This document shows positions 1 through 9,338 of a stretch of DNA of 64,000 nt, one piece after another. Source of the DNA: Brettanomyces bruxellensis. Lineage: Eukaryota; Ascomycota; Pichiomycetes; Pichiales; Pichiaceae. The notes beneath the pieces were generated by a model. The model worked only from the letters and a program-made list of their open reading frames with translations. It was not told where the DNA came from and ran no database searches. Within the stretch, counting starts at the first letter, position 1. Each line of letters opens with the position of its first letter. The position numbers and the translations under genes were made by a program. The DNA is taken from contig NC_054690.1 of assembly GCF_011074885.1 (NCBI RefSeq), positions 625,001 through 689,000 on the forward strand, given 5' to 3'.

Positions 1-2042
1 ACTCCCTCTAATAATCTTCCAAGAGTATTTATTGGCTCAGATACACTTGACATTAATTCCACTTCAGAGTTATTCACTTCACTATGCTTTCCAATGGAAT
101 TGGAGTTGGAGTTGATAGTTCCACCCGTAAAAGTTATGTGCTCGTTTGGTTTGTAAGTAGACTCGGAACCAGCCGTTGTAATCCATTCACTATAGCTTGA
201 AATTCTTCCGGATGAAGAAGTTCCACTTGTTTCACCAAAAGTGAAGTCCAGATTTTTTGCAACCATATCATCCTTAGAAAACACGGAAAAGTCCTCCAAA
301 TTCCACCGATCACCCCATTTGTGACAATTTTCCGGATTATAACACCAGTAAGTAAAATTCAGTGAACTACCTTCAATTGCGAAATTTATCGCATCGGTTG
401 CAGCCTCCTGTGAACTGTAATCTCCATCTACATATGCTTTTCTATCATCCATATCGAAAGGCATACCAGTCTCTGTCAGAATTACAGGGGCCTTCATTCC
501 AACGTTCTCCTGGCATTCCCTTTTCATTTCCCTGAGCTGATTCCGAATAGATTTTCTGATGTTCCGTTCTCCCAATACAATTGCAAACATGGGACTAATA
601 TATTTTCCACGCATTATTCCCAAGGTATCCACATTCATAAATCTATTCCATGATTTGAACAAAAGCGTCATACCATCATAATAATGAATTGCCACTACAG
701 TTTTGTCGTCCACATATTTCGTCTTCCTAATGTGAGGGGGGATTTGAAGTACCGGTGCTTGCATTATAAGAAATATATTCTCATCAATTGTTCGAAGTTT
801 CCGTTTAAATTTCATCCAGAACGATAAGTATTGAATATTAATAAAGGTGCATTCATTAATGGGCTCCCCAGTTGTAGGATTCTTTGAGAAAAAATCTGGG
901 TGATTCAACTCACCCGTTTTCGAATTCCACACTCCAAGTTGGGAGAGAAGGCAATCACCAAGCTTCCATTTTTTGTCCCTATTGAAACCATAATGAATAT
1001 CCATTTCATCGTTGGATACCCATGATTTGACACCATGCGGATCAATGGTGATAGAACCGACCTTCTTTGGACCAAATGATGTCAATGAATATTTATCTAC
1101 CGTTTGTTTATGTCCCATAGAAAGATTCAGAGACTGTATTACGGTTGGCGTTTCATCCAACCTTAGATTTTGGTCCTCTGAAATTTTTGACATATCCTGA
1201 AGTCCATATAAGCCTTTACTAGGCTCGTTCAGACTTTCAACACCTATCAAGCATGTTTCAAAAAGGGAAGGCGCTTTTTTCTTAATGGAAGAGAGTAAAA
1301 ATGCAACAGAGTCTATAAAATGATTCTGTAAATAGTCTTGAATGTTTACACCATCAATAATTGCGTTGGGCATAAACATTTTTCCAGAGAAAAACATAGT
1401 GAACATAATTTGGCAGGCTAGTTTATCGTAATTCGTACTCCAGACCATCTTAGTAAACTTCGAGGGATCAGAGCACATGCTGTGCAATTTTGAAGCACCT
1501 GTTACTTCAAAATTCTTCGGTTCTAAACCTGCTGCATATAAGGTCCAGATTGGGGCTCCTGATCCACCACAGAACTTTGACCAAACATCTTGGTGGGGAT
1601 CCAAAAATACATATAGACCACCAACTTCATCAATTATTTTTAAAAGATCTATTACATATTGAATATAATCAACATCATAAACACCCGGACCTTCATGCTC
1701 AATAGCCTCCCAGGTAAATATAAACCTAATTGTATTGTAGCCGCAAAGTTTTATCCGTGTTAAATGTTCGTATGCATCCTCCAAAGGAAATGGTCTATTC
1801 ACAAACGACACAAAGTCTGCATCAGAATAGAATCCACATTCATTTGGATTCAAATATGAAGTCTGATATGGAATATCCGGTAATTTCGAACATGATGCAA
1901 TATTAATTCCATGAAGGGTGACAACTCTCCCTGTACTCGGTTGTACAAAGTTACCATTGTTATCCGTAGTTAATCTCTCTGTCTTGATAAGAGAGAAGGA
2001 GTCCCTTAACAAATTCTTTTCTCTTTTAGTTTTGACATCCAT
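1..2042 (-). CDS. EGH1: GH5 steryl-beta-glucosidase (Egh1-like), 3' end outside window
   Basis: The reading frame opens with ATG at 2042 (in-frame stop just upstream) and runs off the left edge after about 680 codons; yeast Egh1 is about 760 residues, so the C-terminus is missing. The protein looks like the fungal GH5 branch that removes glucose from ergosteryl-beta-glucoside and related glycolipids. The N-terminus has the family pattern of a short leader, a glycine-rich turn and TLHGIN. The acid/base glutamate is visible in SLNEP (N272, E273) and the nucleophile in ILTETG (E524). No signal peptide or membrane segment is seen, so it should act inside the cell. It is divergently transcribed from the exchanger gene, and a run of 24 G lies about 70 bp upstream of the start. 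The family call is firm; the precise substrate is inferred from the family. Confidence 0.85.
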   Translation of the reverse strand, partial: MDVKTKREKNLLRDSFSLIKTERLTTDNNGNFVQPSTGRVVTLHGINIASCSKLPDIPYQTSYLNPNECGFYSDADFVSFVNRPFPLEDAYEHLTRIKLCGYNTIRFIFTWEAIEHEGPGVYDVDYIQYVIDLLKIIDEVGGLYVFLDPHQDVWSKFCGGSGAPIWTLYAAGLEPKNFEVTGASKLHSMCSDPSKFTKMVWSTNYDKLACQIMFTMFFSGKMFMPNAIIDGVNIQDYLQNHFIDSVAFLLSSIKKKAPSLFETCLIGVESLNEPSKGLYGLQDMSKISEDQNLRLDETPTVIQSLNLSMGHKQTVDKYSLTSFGPKKVGSITIDPHGVKSWVSNDEMDIHYGFNRDKKWKLGDCLLSQLGVWNSKTGELNHPDFFSKNPTTGEPINECTFINIQYLSFWMKFKRKLRTIDENIFLIMQAPVLQIPPHIRKTKYVDDKTVVAIHYYDGMTLLFKSWNRFMNVDTLGIMRGKYISPMFAIVLGERNIRKSIRNQLREMKRECQENVGMKAPVILTETGMPFDMDDRKAYVDGDYSSQEAATDAINFAIEGSSLNFTYWCYNPENCHKWGDRWNLEDFSVFSKDDMVAKNLDFTFGETSGTSSSGRISSYSEWITTAGSESTYKPNEHITFTGGTINSNSNSIGKHSEVNNSEVELMSSVSEPINTLGRLLEG

Positions 2043-2981
2043 CTTTAAGGAGTATACACCCTAACCGTATATTAGAGCAATTGTTCCCTTTAGAATAAGC
2101 TGCTGCTTGTGGGGGGGGGGGGGGGGGGGGGGGGAGTCTAATTCTATTTGATTCCGATCAAAACGTGTCCGGCTTTTTATTTAGAAGTGCTCAAATAATT
2201 ATAAACGAGGGGAACGTAATGATAGATAATGGGGGAACGCTTTGCGAACAAAAAAAAAATGTAGGAACAAATTAATCGTCTGACATTAATAGCAGGAAAA
2301 GATAAGACGATAAAAACCTAGCTAAAGTTTCCTTACAATCAAATTTTAATTTACCCTTGGGTAATCAATCACTATAAGTAATTTGAACATAATAAAACAT
2401 TTTGCACCAAGCCATTGATCAACAGGGCCCCCAAATTAACTTATTCTTGGCTAAAACAGGGCATTTGCAATGATAAATATGCATTGACAAGTTGATGTAT
2501 TTACTGCTCAGAACGCTAATCATATGAAATTTCAAATAGCAAAAACTTGTAATCTAGTTTCACATAGAGTATTGCACTTATAGCGAGGTAGATTAGGATA
2601 ATAAGCAATTGACATTATGTAATTAAATAGGCTTACTATTTACATCATCAAGTTGTGTGTGTGCTAGAATTCTCACGCAATATAAAATATCAGTTGGATT
2701 CACACATTTCTTATATATGGTGAAATAATTGTATGAACGATTTACAAATTCTGCTTTTCGATGGTGATAGACAACCAAACGCTAGCCTTCCGTTAAATCC
2801 TTCCTCCACAGAAAAATCCTAGAGCCGTTAATAAAAAGTATGGTTGTCGCGACTAACGCCGGATGGCCGAATTTCGTCTTCTTATCATTAACTGGCCAAG
2901 CTGTCCTATTAACATAGCTTTTCCATTTACTTTGTAGAGTATAGGTAAACACATGTGAAATGCGTTTGAGAGTACATAGAA
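2043..2981. other. Intergenic, divergent promoters of EGH1 and exchanger gene
   Basis: AT-rich DNA of 939 bp with no convincing reading frame. It holds the 24-base G run at 2111-2134 and an A run near 2250. A 93-codon frame on the minus strand (2782-3063) overlaps the exchanger start and resembles nothing known. Confidence 0.6.
2111..2134. repeat. Homopolymer of 24 G
   Basis: An uninterrupted G run of 24 in otherwise AT-rich DNA, about 70 bp upstream of the EGH1 ATG (C run on the coding strand). Its length is probably variable or inexact, since such runs slip in replication and sequencing. It could form a G-quadruplex. Confidence 0.95.
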
Positions 2982-4940
2982 ATGCGCATAAAACTTTCGA
3001 GTAAATTATTTTTGCTCTATTTGTGCTTTGCATTATTCTCATTAAGATCCAATGCCTGCACATTTAATTTGGTTGAAGCTGCTGATAACATTGCAGGTAC
3101 CAACTTGAATTCAACGGACAATAATGGTTCTCAGAAGTGCTTGGAAATATTTTCAATACCATCAAAAGAACAGTGTGAGTTTGCTGAGAGATACTGTGGA
3201 GAGTACAAGCTTGGAACGATCAACTATTTCAAAATTTACTATTGTGGATCAACCAGTGAGGTAACCCGTAAGGTTGTCTTCTTTCCTTTTACATTGCTCA
3301 TTCTAGCATTTTTATTCTTGGCATTAGGCATTGTTGCTGGGGAATACCTATGTCCAAATTTGAGTGCAATTTCAAATTTCTTGCAGATTCCTGATAATAT
3401 TTCTGGAATGACTCTTTTGGCTTTTGGTAATGATTCTCCAGACATAATGAGTACATACAGCTCGTTCAGTACGGGCAATGCATCCTTGGCAATCGGAGAA
3501 TTGATAGGTGCTGCTTTCTTTGTTACCTGCTTTGTAGTGGGTACAGTGTCCATTATTCACCCTTTCTCATTATTACCCAAAGAACAGACAGCTACAGAAC
3601 TTCCAAGCCAGGATAATACGTCCGATGTTTCCTGGTACAGAATCAGAAATTCAAAACTTGTTTTCTTGCGAGATGTGTGCTTTTTCGTTTTGTCACTTCT
3701 CCTTATAATGGTATTTCTTCTTAAGGGAAGATTTACAAAGTCAACGCTCATACTTTTAACAGGGCTCTACATTTTTTACACTGCGATGATTGTGTCTTGG
3801 CAGCATATATATGACAAAACTAGAAAGAACTTAGAAGCCACAGCTCGGGCTCGTAGTTTATACGATGACGAACGACCTTTGCGGTTTGCTAACGATAATC
3901 TTGAGTTTGAGAACGAGTATACATTCAATCCGGCAGTTTTAAGCAATTTTGAATTTGGCTCTGTGTTAAGTGGTTTGACTAAGAGCAGATCAATACAAAT
4001 ATCTCCAGAGAGTATTCTTCATTATTCAGACAATGATGATGCTACACAATATGAAACGAGGCTTCAGAACTTGGATGGAGAAGAGATATATTCGGAAACA
4101 GAAGGTCAGTTACGTGTACACGGGGAAGAGGATTCACTTAGAGAAGAGACTCGAAATATTGATGGTAGCAATGGCTTAACCCATTTGATCACTTTAATAT
4201 TTAAAATAGTAAGTGCTCCAATTAAAGGCATTCTGTGTATTACCGTGCCCAAAGTTACTACCGATTTTTATCATACCGAGCACAAATTTAGGTTCAATGA
4301 ATTAGCAAGTTTATTAAGCTCCGCGTTACTTTCAGGTACCATCATACAATATGCACTTTTTAAGCAGAATTCATTGAGGAGTAGTATTTTACAGTTTGGA
4401 CTATCATTATTGCTTATGGCATGCACATATTATAATATGATTATATCTGGGCACCAGATGGATTTGTTGAAAATGTTTCTTTCGGCAGTCGGATTTATGG
4501 CATCAATTTCATGGATATCTTTTATAGCTGAGGAACTCATCAATAATTTGAAGTTTATATCAGTTCTTACGAAATTATCCGAGGCCATATTGGGTTTAAC
4601 AGTGTTTGCTATTGGAAACTCTGTTGGCGATTTAATAAGCGATATAGTTGTTGCCAGATTGGGCTATCCGTTGATGGCATTGGCGGCATGCTTGGGCGGG
4701 CCATTAATGAACATGCTTTTAAGTATTGGTGTCAATGGTTTGATAGTCGGTGGAAGAGTGAGCATTAACACCAGTTTCAGTCTCTATTCCAGTTGTGTAT
4801 TTATCATGATTAACCTCATATTTATGTTGGTGTATGTGCCGAGAAATGATTGGAAGTTTGACCGTCTAAGTGGGACCATAATGATATCTGTTTGGTGCTT
4901 TGGTACGTTGGTGAACGTTTTAATAGAGCTTTTCAATTGA
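2982..4940 (+). CDS. Sodium/calcium exchanger family membrane protein
   Basis: A 652-residue cation/Ca2+ exchanger of the family that includes yeast YDL206W and mitochondrial NCLX. It starts with a signal-like hydrophobic segment, then a short Cys-rich lumenal stretch. The two alpha-repeats that form the ion site are clear: GNDSPD at residues 149-154 and GNSVGD at 545-550, each inside a group of hydrophobic helices. A charged, acidic loop of roughly 150 residues (about 280-420) separates the halves, as in NCX proteins. It should exchange Ca2+ for Na+, H+ or K+ across an internal membrane. The ion preference and the compartment (vacuole, Golgi/ER or mitochondrion) cannot be read from the sequence. 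An ATG 23 bp upstream is out of frame. Confidence 0.88.
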   Translation: MRIKLSSKLFLLYLCFALFSLRSNACTFNLVEAADNIAGTNLNSTDNNGSQKCLEIFSIPSKEQCEFAERYCGEYKLGTINYFKIYYCGSTSEVTRKVVFFPFTLLILAFLFLALGIVAGEYLCPNLSAISNFLQIPDNISGMTLLAFGNDSPDIMSTYSSFSTGNASLAIGELIGAAFFVTCFVVGTVSIIHPFSLLPKEQTATELPSQDNTSDVSWYRIRNSKLVFLRDVCFFVLSLLLIMVFLLKGRFTKSTLILLTGLYIFYTAMIVSWQHIYDKTRKNLEATARARSLYDDERPLRFANDNLEFENEYTFNPAVLSNFEFGSVLSGLTKSRSIQISPESILHYSDNDDATQYETRLQNLDGEEIYSETEGQLRVHGEEDSLREETRNIDGSNGLTHLITLIFKIVSAPIKGILCITVPKVTTDFYHTEHKFRFNELASLLSSALLSGTIIQYALFKQNSLRSSILQFGLSLLLMACTYYNMIISGHQMDLLKMFLSAVGFMASISWISFIAEELINNLKFISVLTKLSEAILGLTVFAIGNSVGDLISDIVVARLGYPLMALAACLGGPLMNMLLSIGVNGLIVGGRVSINTSFSLYSSCVFIMINLIFMLVYVPRNDWKFDRLSGTIMISVWCFGTLVNVLIELFN

Positions 4941-5244
4941 TTATGAATGTTCAAATAATGTTTTTGGTTCAAGGCGGGATTTCCATACAGTGCCTATATT
5001 AGGAAAGACACGGGAGATTCGCGTACGCGTGAATTGCGGAAGGCTGAATGAGGCATTAAAAAAAAAATAAATAAATAAAATAAGAGGGTGTAAATTTTAA
5101 AAAATAGGTCAATAAATAAAATGAATAGATGGTACTAGAATGAGAGGGGAGAAATAAACATGCGAATTATCTTAAGTACTACTTTACTTTATGGAGTGTT
5201 CACTTTGACCTTAAGGTTATTTTACAACCGGACATAACTGGCAT
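4941..5244. other. Intergenic, RAD54 promoter
   Basis: 304 bp between two plus-strand genes. It contains an ACGCGT element at 5025-5030 and an A-rich tract (5057-5100). Nothing else is recognised. Confidence 0.6.
5025..5030. promoter_or_regulatory. MluI cell-cycle box (MCB) upstream of RAD54
   Basis: The sequence ACGCGT sits inside GCGTACGCGTGA, 215 bp before the RAD54 start. In S. cerevisiae MBF binds ACGCGT upstream of DNA replication and repair genes, so G1/S expression is the likely meaning. Functional use here is inferred. Confidence 0.55.
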
Positions 5245-7815
5245 ATGTTAATGAAGTATAGATCCCGTCGAAAGAAACAACCAGTTGCTAATGATGGAAT
5301 GGGATGTGGAGCAGGTTTGCATCCCACTATAAAAAGACGGCGTGTACTAGCAGATACCACCAACATTCTGGTAAGACCATTCAGTGTCCCTTTCAAAAAT
5401 AGAAACATAAAGACGAGAGTTTGTAATGGAAGGGAGGAAATCAGAAAAGCCCGACTGAAGGGCCCAAAGTCTTACGCTGAGGATGGAGGTGAACAAATTA
5501 TTAATGTTGATGATGCTTATAATGCCTTGGAAGGAAGAAGTGTGGAGAAAAAGAAGCATGCACTTCTACCAAGAAATTTCAGTGGTTCCATGGAAATGAC
5601 ACACCAGAAGCTAACATCAAGATTCTTCATACCATTCAAGGCTGATAAGGATGGAGAAATACGATACAGATACAATCGGCCACCGCCACCGTTAGGAAAC
5701 AGGAAAAAGGTGTATTTTCCACCAAAGCCACTTCACGATCCAATGGGCCAGTATGCCATCGTGCTGTACGACCCCACAGTAGATATTATTCCAGAGGAAA
5801 AGGAGGAAGAAGGCAATGGTGAAGATTCAAACCAACTTAATGAGCAGAATGCCTCAAAATCACCTACACCAGAAACCAGCGATTCAGATAACATTATCAA
5901 TGAGATAGCTAGATCGTATAGAAGAAAATGGAGACAGCCGAACAGGTCATTGAACGATCTGCTAGATATAAATCCAGATGAGGACCCATCTAGCAAGTTT
6001 CCGAATGTTCCAGTGGTTATTGATCCAAAATTGGCGAAAGTGCTCAGACCTCATCAAATATCAGGTGTCAAGTTTCTTTACAAATGTACGTCTGGTATGG
6101 TGGATTCAAAGGCAAAGGGGTGTATTATGGCTGATGAAATGGGCCTTGGTAAAACTTTACAATGCTTGACGCTCATGTGGACTTTGATGAAGCAAGGTCC
6201 ACGTGGGAGGAAAACTATCAACAAGTGTATTATCGTCTGCCCATCCTCTTTGGTGAGAAACTGGGCTAATGAGATCGATAAGTGGCTCGGAAAGGGAAGT
6301 CTCAAGTATCTGGCAATGGATGGTAGATCAACTAAGGGAATAACCGTAGGTGATGCTCTTACAAGGTGGGCAAATGCCAAGGGAAGTTCAATTGTCACAC
6401 CAGTTCTCATTATAAGTTATGAGACACTTAGGAGAAACATTATGCATTTAGATTGCGAAGTGGGCTTGATCTTAGCGGATGAGGGCCATAGATTAAAGAA
6501 CGGAGACTCGCTTACATTTAACGCGTTAAATTCACTTAATTGTACAAGAAGAGTGATTCTTTCTGGTACGCCAATACAAAATGATCTTTCAGAATACTTC
6601 TCTTTGCTTACATTTGCAAATCCGGGCTTACTAGGCTCACGGGCTGAGTTCCGTAAGGACTATGAATTGGATATATTAAGAGGAAGAGATTCACTCGCTA
6701 CAGATAAAGAACGTGAAAAGGGTGATCAGAAGTTGAGAGATTTGACCGACGTTGTTTCGAGATTTATCATACGGAGAACTAATGACATTCTTTCAAAATA
6801 CTTGCCGGTCAAATATGAATATGTGATCTTTTGCGAACTATCGGACCTACAGAAAAAGTTATACAAATATTTCCTTACATCACCTGAGATTAAAAGATTG
6901 ATGAGAGGGCAGCATTCACAGCCCTTAAAAGCAATTGGAATGCTTAAAAAGCTTTGTAATCATCCGAACTTGTTGACTCTTCCGAGTGATATAAAAGGAT
7001 CCGAAAAGATCCTTCCTGAGGATTATGTGGATCCTCATGGATACAGTCGGGTTCACGAAATACAGACTTGGTACAGTGGTAAATTTTCTATGCTAGAGCG
7101 GTTCTTATTTAAAATTGATCGGGAAACAGATGATAAGATAGTCGTTATTTCTAATTACACACAAACTTTGGATTTAGTGGAAAAGCTCTGCCGTCAAAAC
7201 CGGTTTGGCTGTTTGCGGTTAGATGGAACAATGAACATCAACAAGAGGCAGAAGCTTGTGGATCGATTCAATGATCCGGAAGGTAAACAATTTGTATTTC
7301 TTTTGAGTTCAAAAGCAGGTGGTTGTGGAATTAATCTTATCGGTGCCAATCGTTTAGTATTGATGGATCCGGATTGGAACCCTGCCTCAGATCAGCAAGC
7401 TTTAGCCAGAATATGGAGGGATGGCCAGCAAAAGCATTGCTTCATATATAGATTCATATCAACGGGTACAATTGAAGAAAAAATATACCAACGTCAATCG
7501 GCAAAAATGCAACTTTCATCGTGTGTTGTGGATTCAAATGAAGACGTCGAAAGACTTTTCTCTAGTGAAAACTTGAGACAGCTTTTCCAGTATAATATGG
7601 GCACGGTGTGTGAAACACACGAAACTTTCAAATGCAAACGGTGTGACGCTAAGACTAAAAAGCAAAGAATAAAACCTAAAATGATGCTTTACGGTGATGC
7701 TACCACATGGAACCATATCTGTCATGATGATCTGGAAAAGAATGAGGACTTTCTCATTCAAAATGAATCACAGTTTGATACCATAAGTTATGCTTTCCAA
7801 TATATATCTCACTGA
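5245..7815 (+). CDS. RAD54: Rad54 Swi2/Snf2-type DNA translocase
   Basis: 856 residues, close to yeast Rad54 (898). It has a basic N-terminal tail for Rad51/DNA contact, then a Snf2 ATPase. The P-loop reads DEMGLGKT (D297 onward). The Walker B box is DEGH (412-415), the Rad54-type variant of DEAH, followed by RLKN. The C-terminal helicase lobe ends in the QxxxRxxRxGQ motif VI (718-728). A CxxC pair (CKRC) lies in the C-terminal region. The protein remodels DNA with Rad51 during homologous recombination. The ATG at 5245 is followed by another in-frame ATG at codon 3; either could be used. The gene is convergent with SNF8, 61 bp apart, and an MCB lies in its promoter. The identification is firm. 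Confidence 0.96.
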   Translation: MLMKYRSRRKKQPVANDGMGCGAGLHPTIKRRRVLADTTNILVRPFSVPFKNRNIKTRVCNGREEIRKARLKGPKSYAEDGGEQIINVDDAYNALEGRSVEKKKHALLPRNFSGSMEMTHQKLTSRFFIPFKADKDGEIRYRYNRPPPPLGNRKKVYFPPKPLHDPMGQYAIVLYDPTVDIIPEEKEEEGNGEDSNQLNEQNASKSPTPETSDSDNIINEIARSYRRKWRQPNRSLNDLLDINPDEDPSSKFPNVPVVIDPKLAKVLRPHQISGVKFLYKCTSGMVDSKAKGCIMADEMGLGKTLQCLTLMWTLMKQGPRGRKTINKCIIVCPSSLVRNWANEIDKWLGKGSLKYLAMDGRSTKGITVGDALTRWANAKGSSIVTPVLIISYETLRRNIMHLDCEVGLILADEGHRLKNGDSLTFNALNSLNCTRRVILSGTPIQNDLSEYFSLLTFANPGLLGSRAEFRKDYELDILRGRDSLATDKEREKGDQKLRDLTDVVSRFIIRRTNDILSKYLPVKYEYVIFCELSDLQKKLYKYFLTSPEIKRLMRGQHSQPLKAIGMLKKLCNHPNLLTLPSDIKGSEKILPEDYVDPHGYSRVHEIQTWYSGKFSMLERFLFKIDRETDDKIVVISNYTQTLDLVEKLCRQNRFGCLRLDGTMNINKRQKLVDRFNDPEGKQFVFLLSSKAGGCGINLIGANRLVLMDPDWNPASDQQALARIWRDGQQKHCFIYRFISTGTIEEKIYQRQSAKMQLSSCVVDSNEDVERLFSSENLRQLFQYNMGTVCETHETFKCKRCDAKTKKQRIKPKMMLYGDATTWNHICHDDLEKNEDFLIQNESQFDTISYAFQYISH

Positions 7816-7876
7816 GACCAGCCTCTGGACCAATATATAGAATGAAAAAAAAGATAAAATAACACAATTCTTGTAG

Positions 7877-8614
7877 CTATTTGTTAATCCAGGATGTAAT
7901 CCAGTATCTCCTTTCATGATTTTCAGACTGGTCATCTACCCATAGAATTCCATTTGACACCAAGTCTTCTAAATTTGATTTGCATCTATATGATCTCCAC
8001 TTAAAGTTATCCCTAAGTATAGCAACTGTAACATATCCTATAATATCAGCTGCGGACAGAATAAGGCCCTGATCAGCGTTGATTTCTTCTGTTGTTGATT
8101 TTATGTAATTCTTGTTTCCAATAGTAATCAACTGAAGTTCGTCACCTAAAGCCTTCAAATTGTCTAATGATGTTAACACATCCTGCTCCGTTATTTTCAC
8201 CTCCGGATCCTCTGTAAACCAGGATTCACAGTTGATTAAATCCAAAAGATCATCAACCAATAGCATACCTCCATTAAGGCTTTTTGTGAGCCGGCATATA
8301 TCAATTATTCGTAATGCTAATTGATTATATTTTTCCTGCCGGTCCGCTTTGCTTCCTATTCCAAGCGAGGATATAACCAACGGATCTATGCCAAAGCTCC
8401 TGCAAATCTCACTGAATTTAGACCAAAGATCTGGATTCGAGCGTAATTCTTCCGCATGCTGTTTTCTGAATGTTATGAGTGCATTCTGAAACACCTGAAG
8501 CTGTGTTTTTATCTGTTCTCTTTGCTCTTCCACAAGTTTTCGGCCTAACGTCTGATATTGTTGTTTCTTGTGAGCAGACGACTCAAATGAAGCCAGGCCT
8601 CGTCCCACCGGCAT
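7877..8614 (-). CDS. SNF8: ESCRT-II subunit Snf8/Vps22
   Basis: 245 residues from the ATG at 8614; family members are 230-260. The start sequence MPVGRGLASF resembles the N-terminus of the family. The same frame stays open upstream to a TTG at 8713 but has no ATG there, so 8614 is preferred. The protein has an N-terminal helical hairpin rich in Q, E and K, the conserved GIDPL motif, then two winged-helix domains ending in GILWVDDQ. It should work with Vps25 and Vps36 as ESCRT-II, sorting ubiquitylated membrane proteins into endosomal vesicles. It is divergent from RPN3 and convergent with RAD54. Confidence 0.92.
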   Translation of the reverse strand: MPVGRGLASFESSAHKKQQYQTLGRKLVEEQREQIKTQLQVFQNALITFRKQHAEELRSNPDLWSKFSEICRSFGIDPLVISSLGIGSKADRQEKYNQLALRIIDICRLTKSLNGGMLLVDDLLDLINCESWFTEDPEVKITEQDVLTSLDNLKALGDELQLITIGNKNYIKSTTEEINADQGLILSAADIIGYVTVAILRDNFKWRSYRCKSNLEDLVSNGILWVDDQSENHERRYWITSWINK

Positions 8615-9338
8615 AATTATTACGTTAAAAGATTTTTGCCTAAGGTTTTGTTTCAGACAAAGAGAGAACTGAAGTGGCTCGTATCGAATTGTACTAATCG
8701 AAAAATATTGCAACGTAGATGACTATATATATAATTTTTGTGTATCATTTATTTATCCATCAGTTTCTGCAAAATTGAGGACTAGAATACTTGTGGCTTA
8801 TTTCTATCCCTTCATCTCAATAGGACGTCTTATCATAAAATCTGAGAAAGGACGGAATAATACACTTATTACAGTACTTGAGTTAGATTTCCGTAGATAC
8901 GATATTATACAAGTACAAATATGTACATATTTTCATGAACATTTCCGTCGTTCGCAATAAAGCTTCAAAAGAGCATTTCCACTGTTTCTACATGTGATGT
9001 GCATTTACTATCGTACCTATTTATTATGCAGCCAATTTATGAAGTTGTTGATCTCAAAATGTATGTAGTGCATGAAGAAGTCCAAGAATGCGTAATCAAT
9101 ACGAACAAAGATGCATACATATGTAAGGATGTATCGCGCACATGAATTAATTTGAATTGTTTTTCTCCTTCTACGATCTCTCTCTTTTTTTGTGTGCCTA
9201 CGTGAACATGCTGTTTTTCTTTCACCAATACTTTGCCTCTGAGATCTAAATAAATCAATATTTTAAATTTGAAATCATTCTACCCTGATCTCTTCTTTTC
9301 ATACAGGAAGCCAGAGAATTCCAAAAAAATACACCAAG
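8615..9338. other. Intergenic, divergent promoters of SNF8 and RPN3
   Basis: 724 bp without a supported gene. A possible Rpn4-type (PACE-like) element, AGAGGCAAAG on the minus strand, lies at 9231-9240, about 100 bp before RPN3. It differs from the S. cerevisiae consensus GGTGGCAAA, so the assignment is weak. Confidence 0.4.

Noticed and set aside
2782..3063. 93-codon minus-strand frame overlapping the exchanger start
   Set aside because: Overlaps a conserved gene and has no family features.
8615..8713. N-terminal extension of SNF8 by 33 codons
   Set aside because: It starts with TTG, and the family begins near the ATG at 8614.
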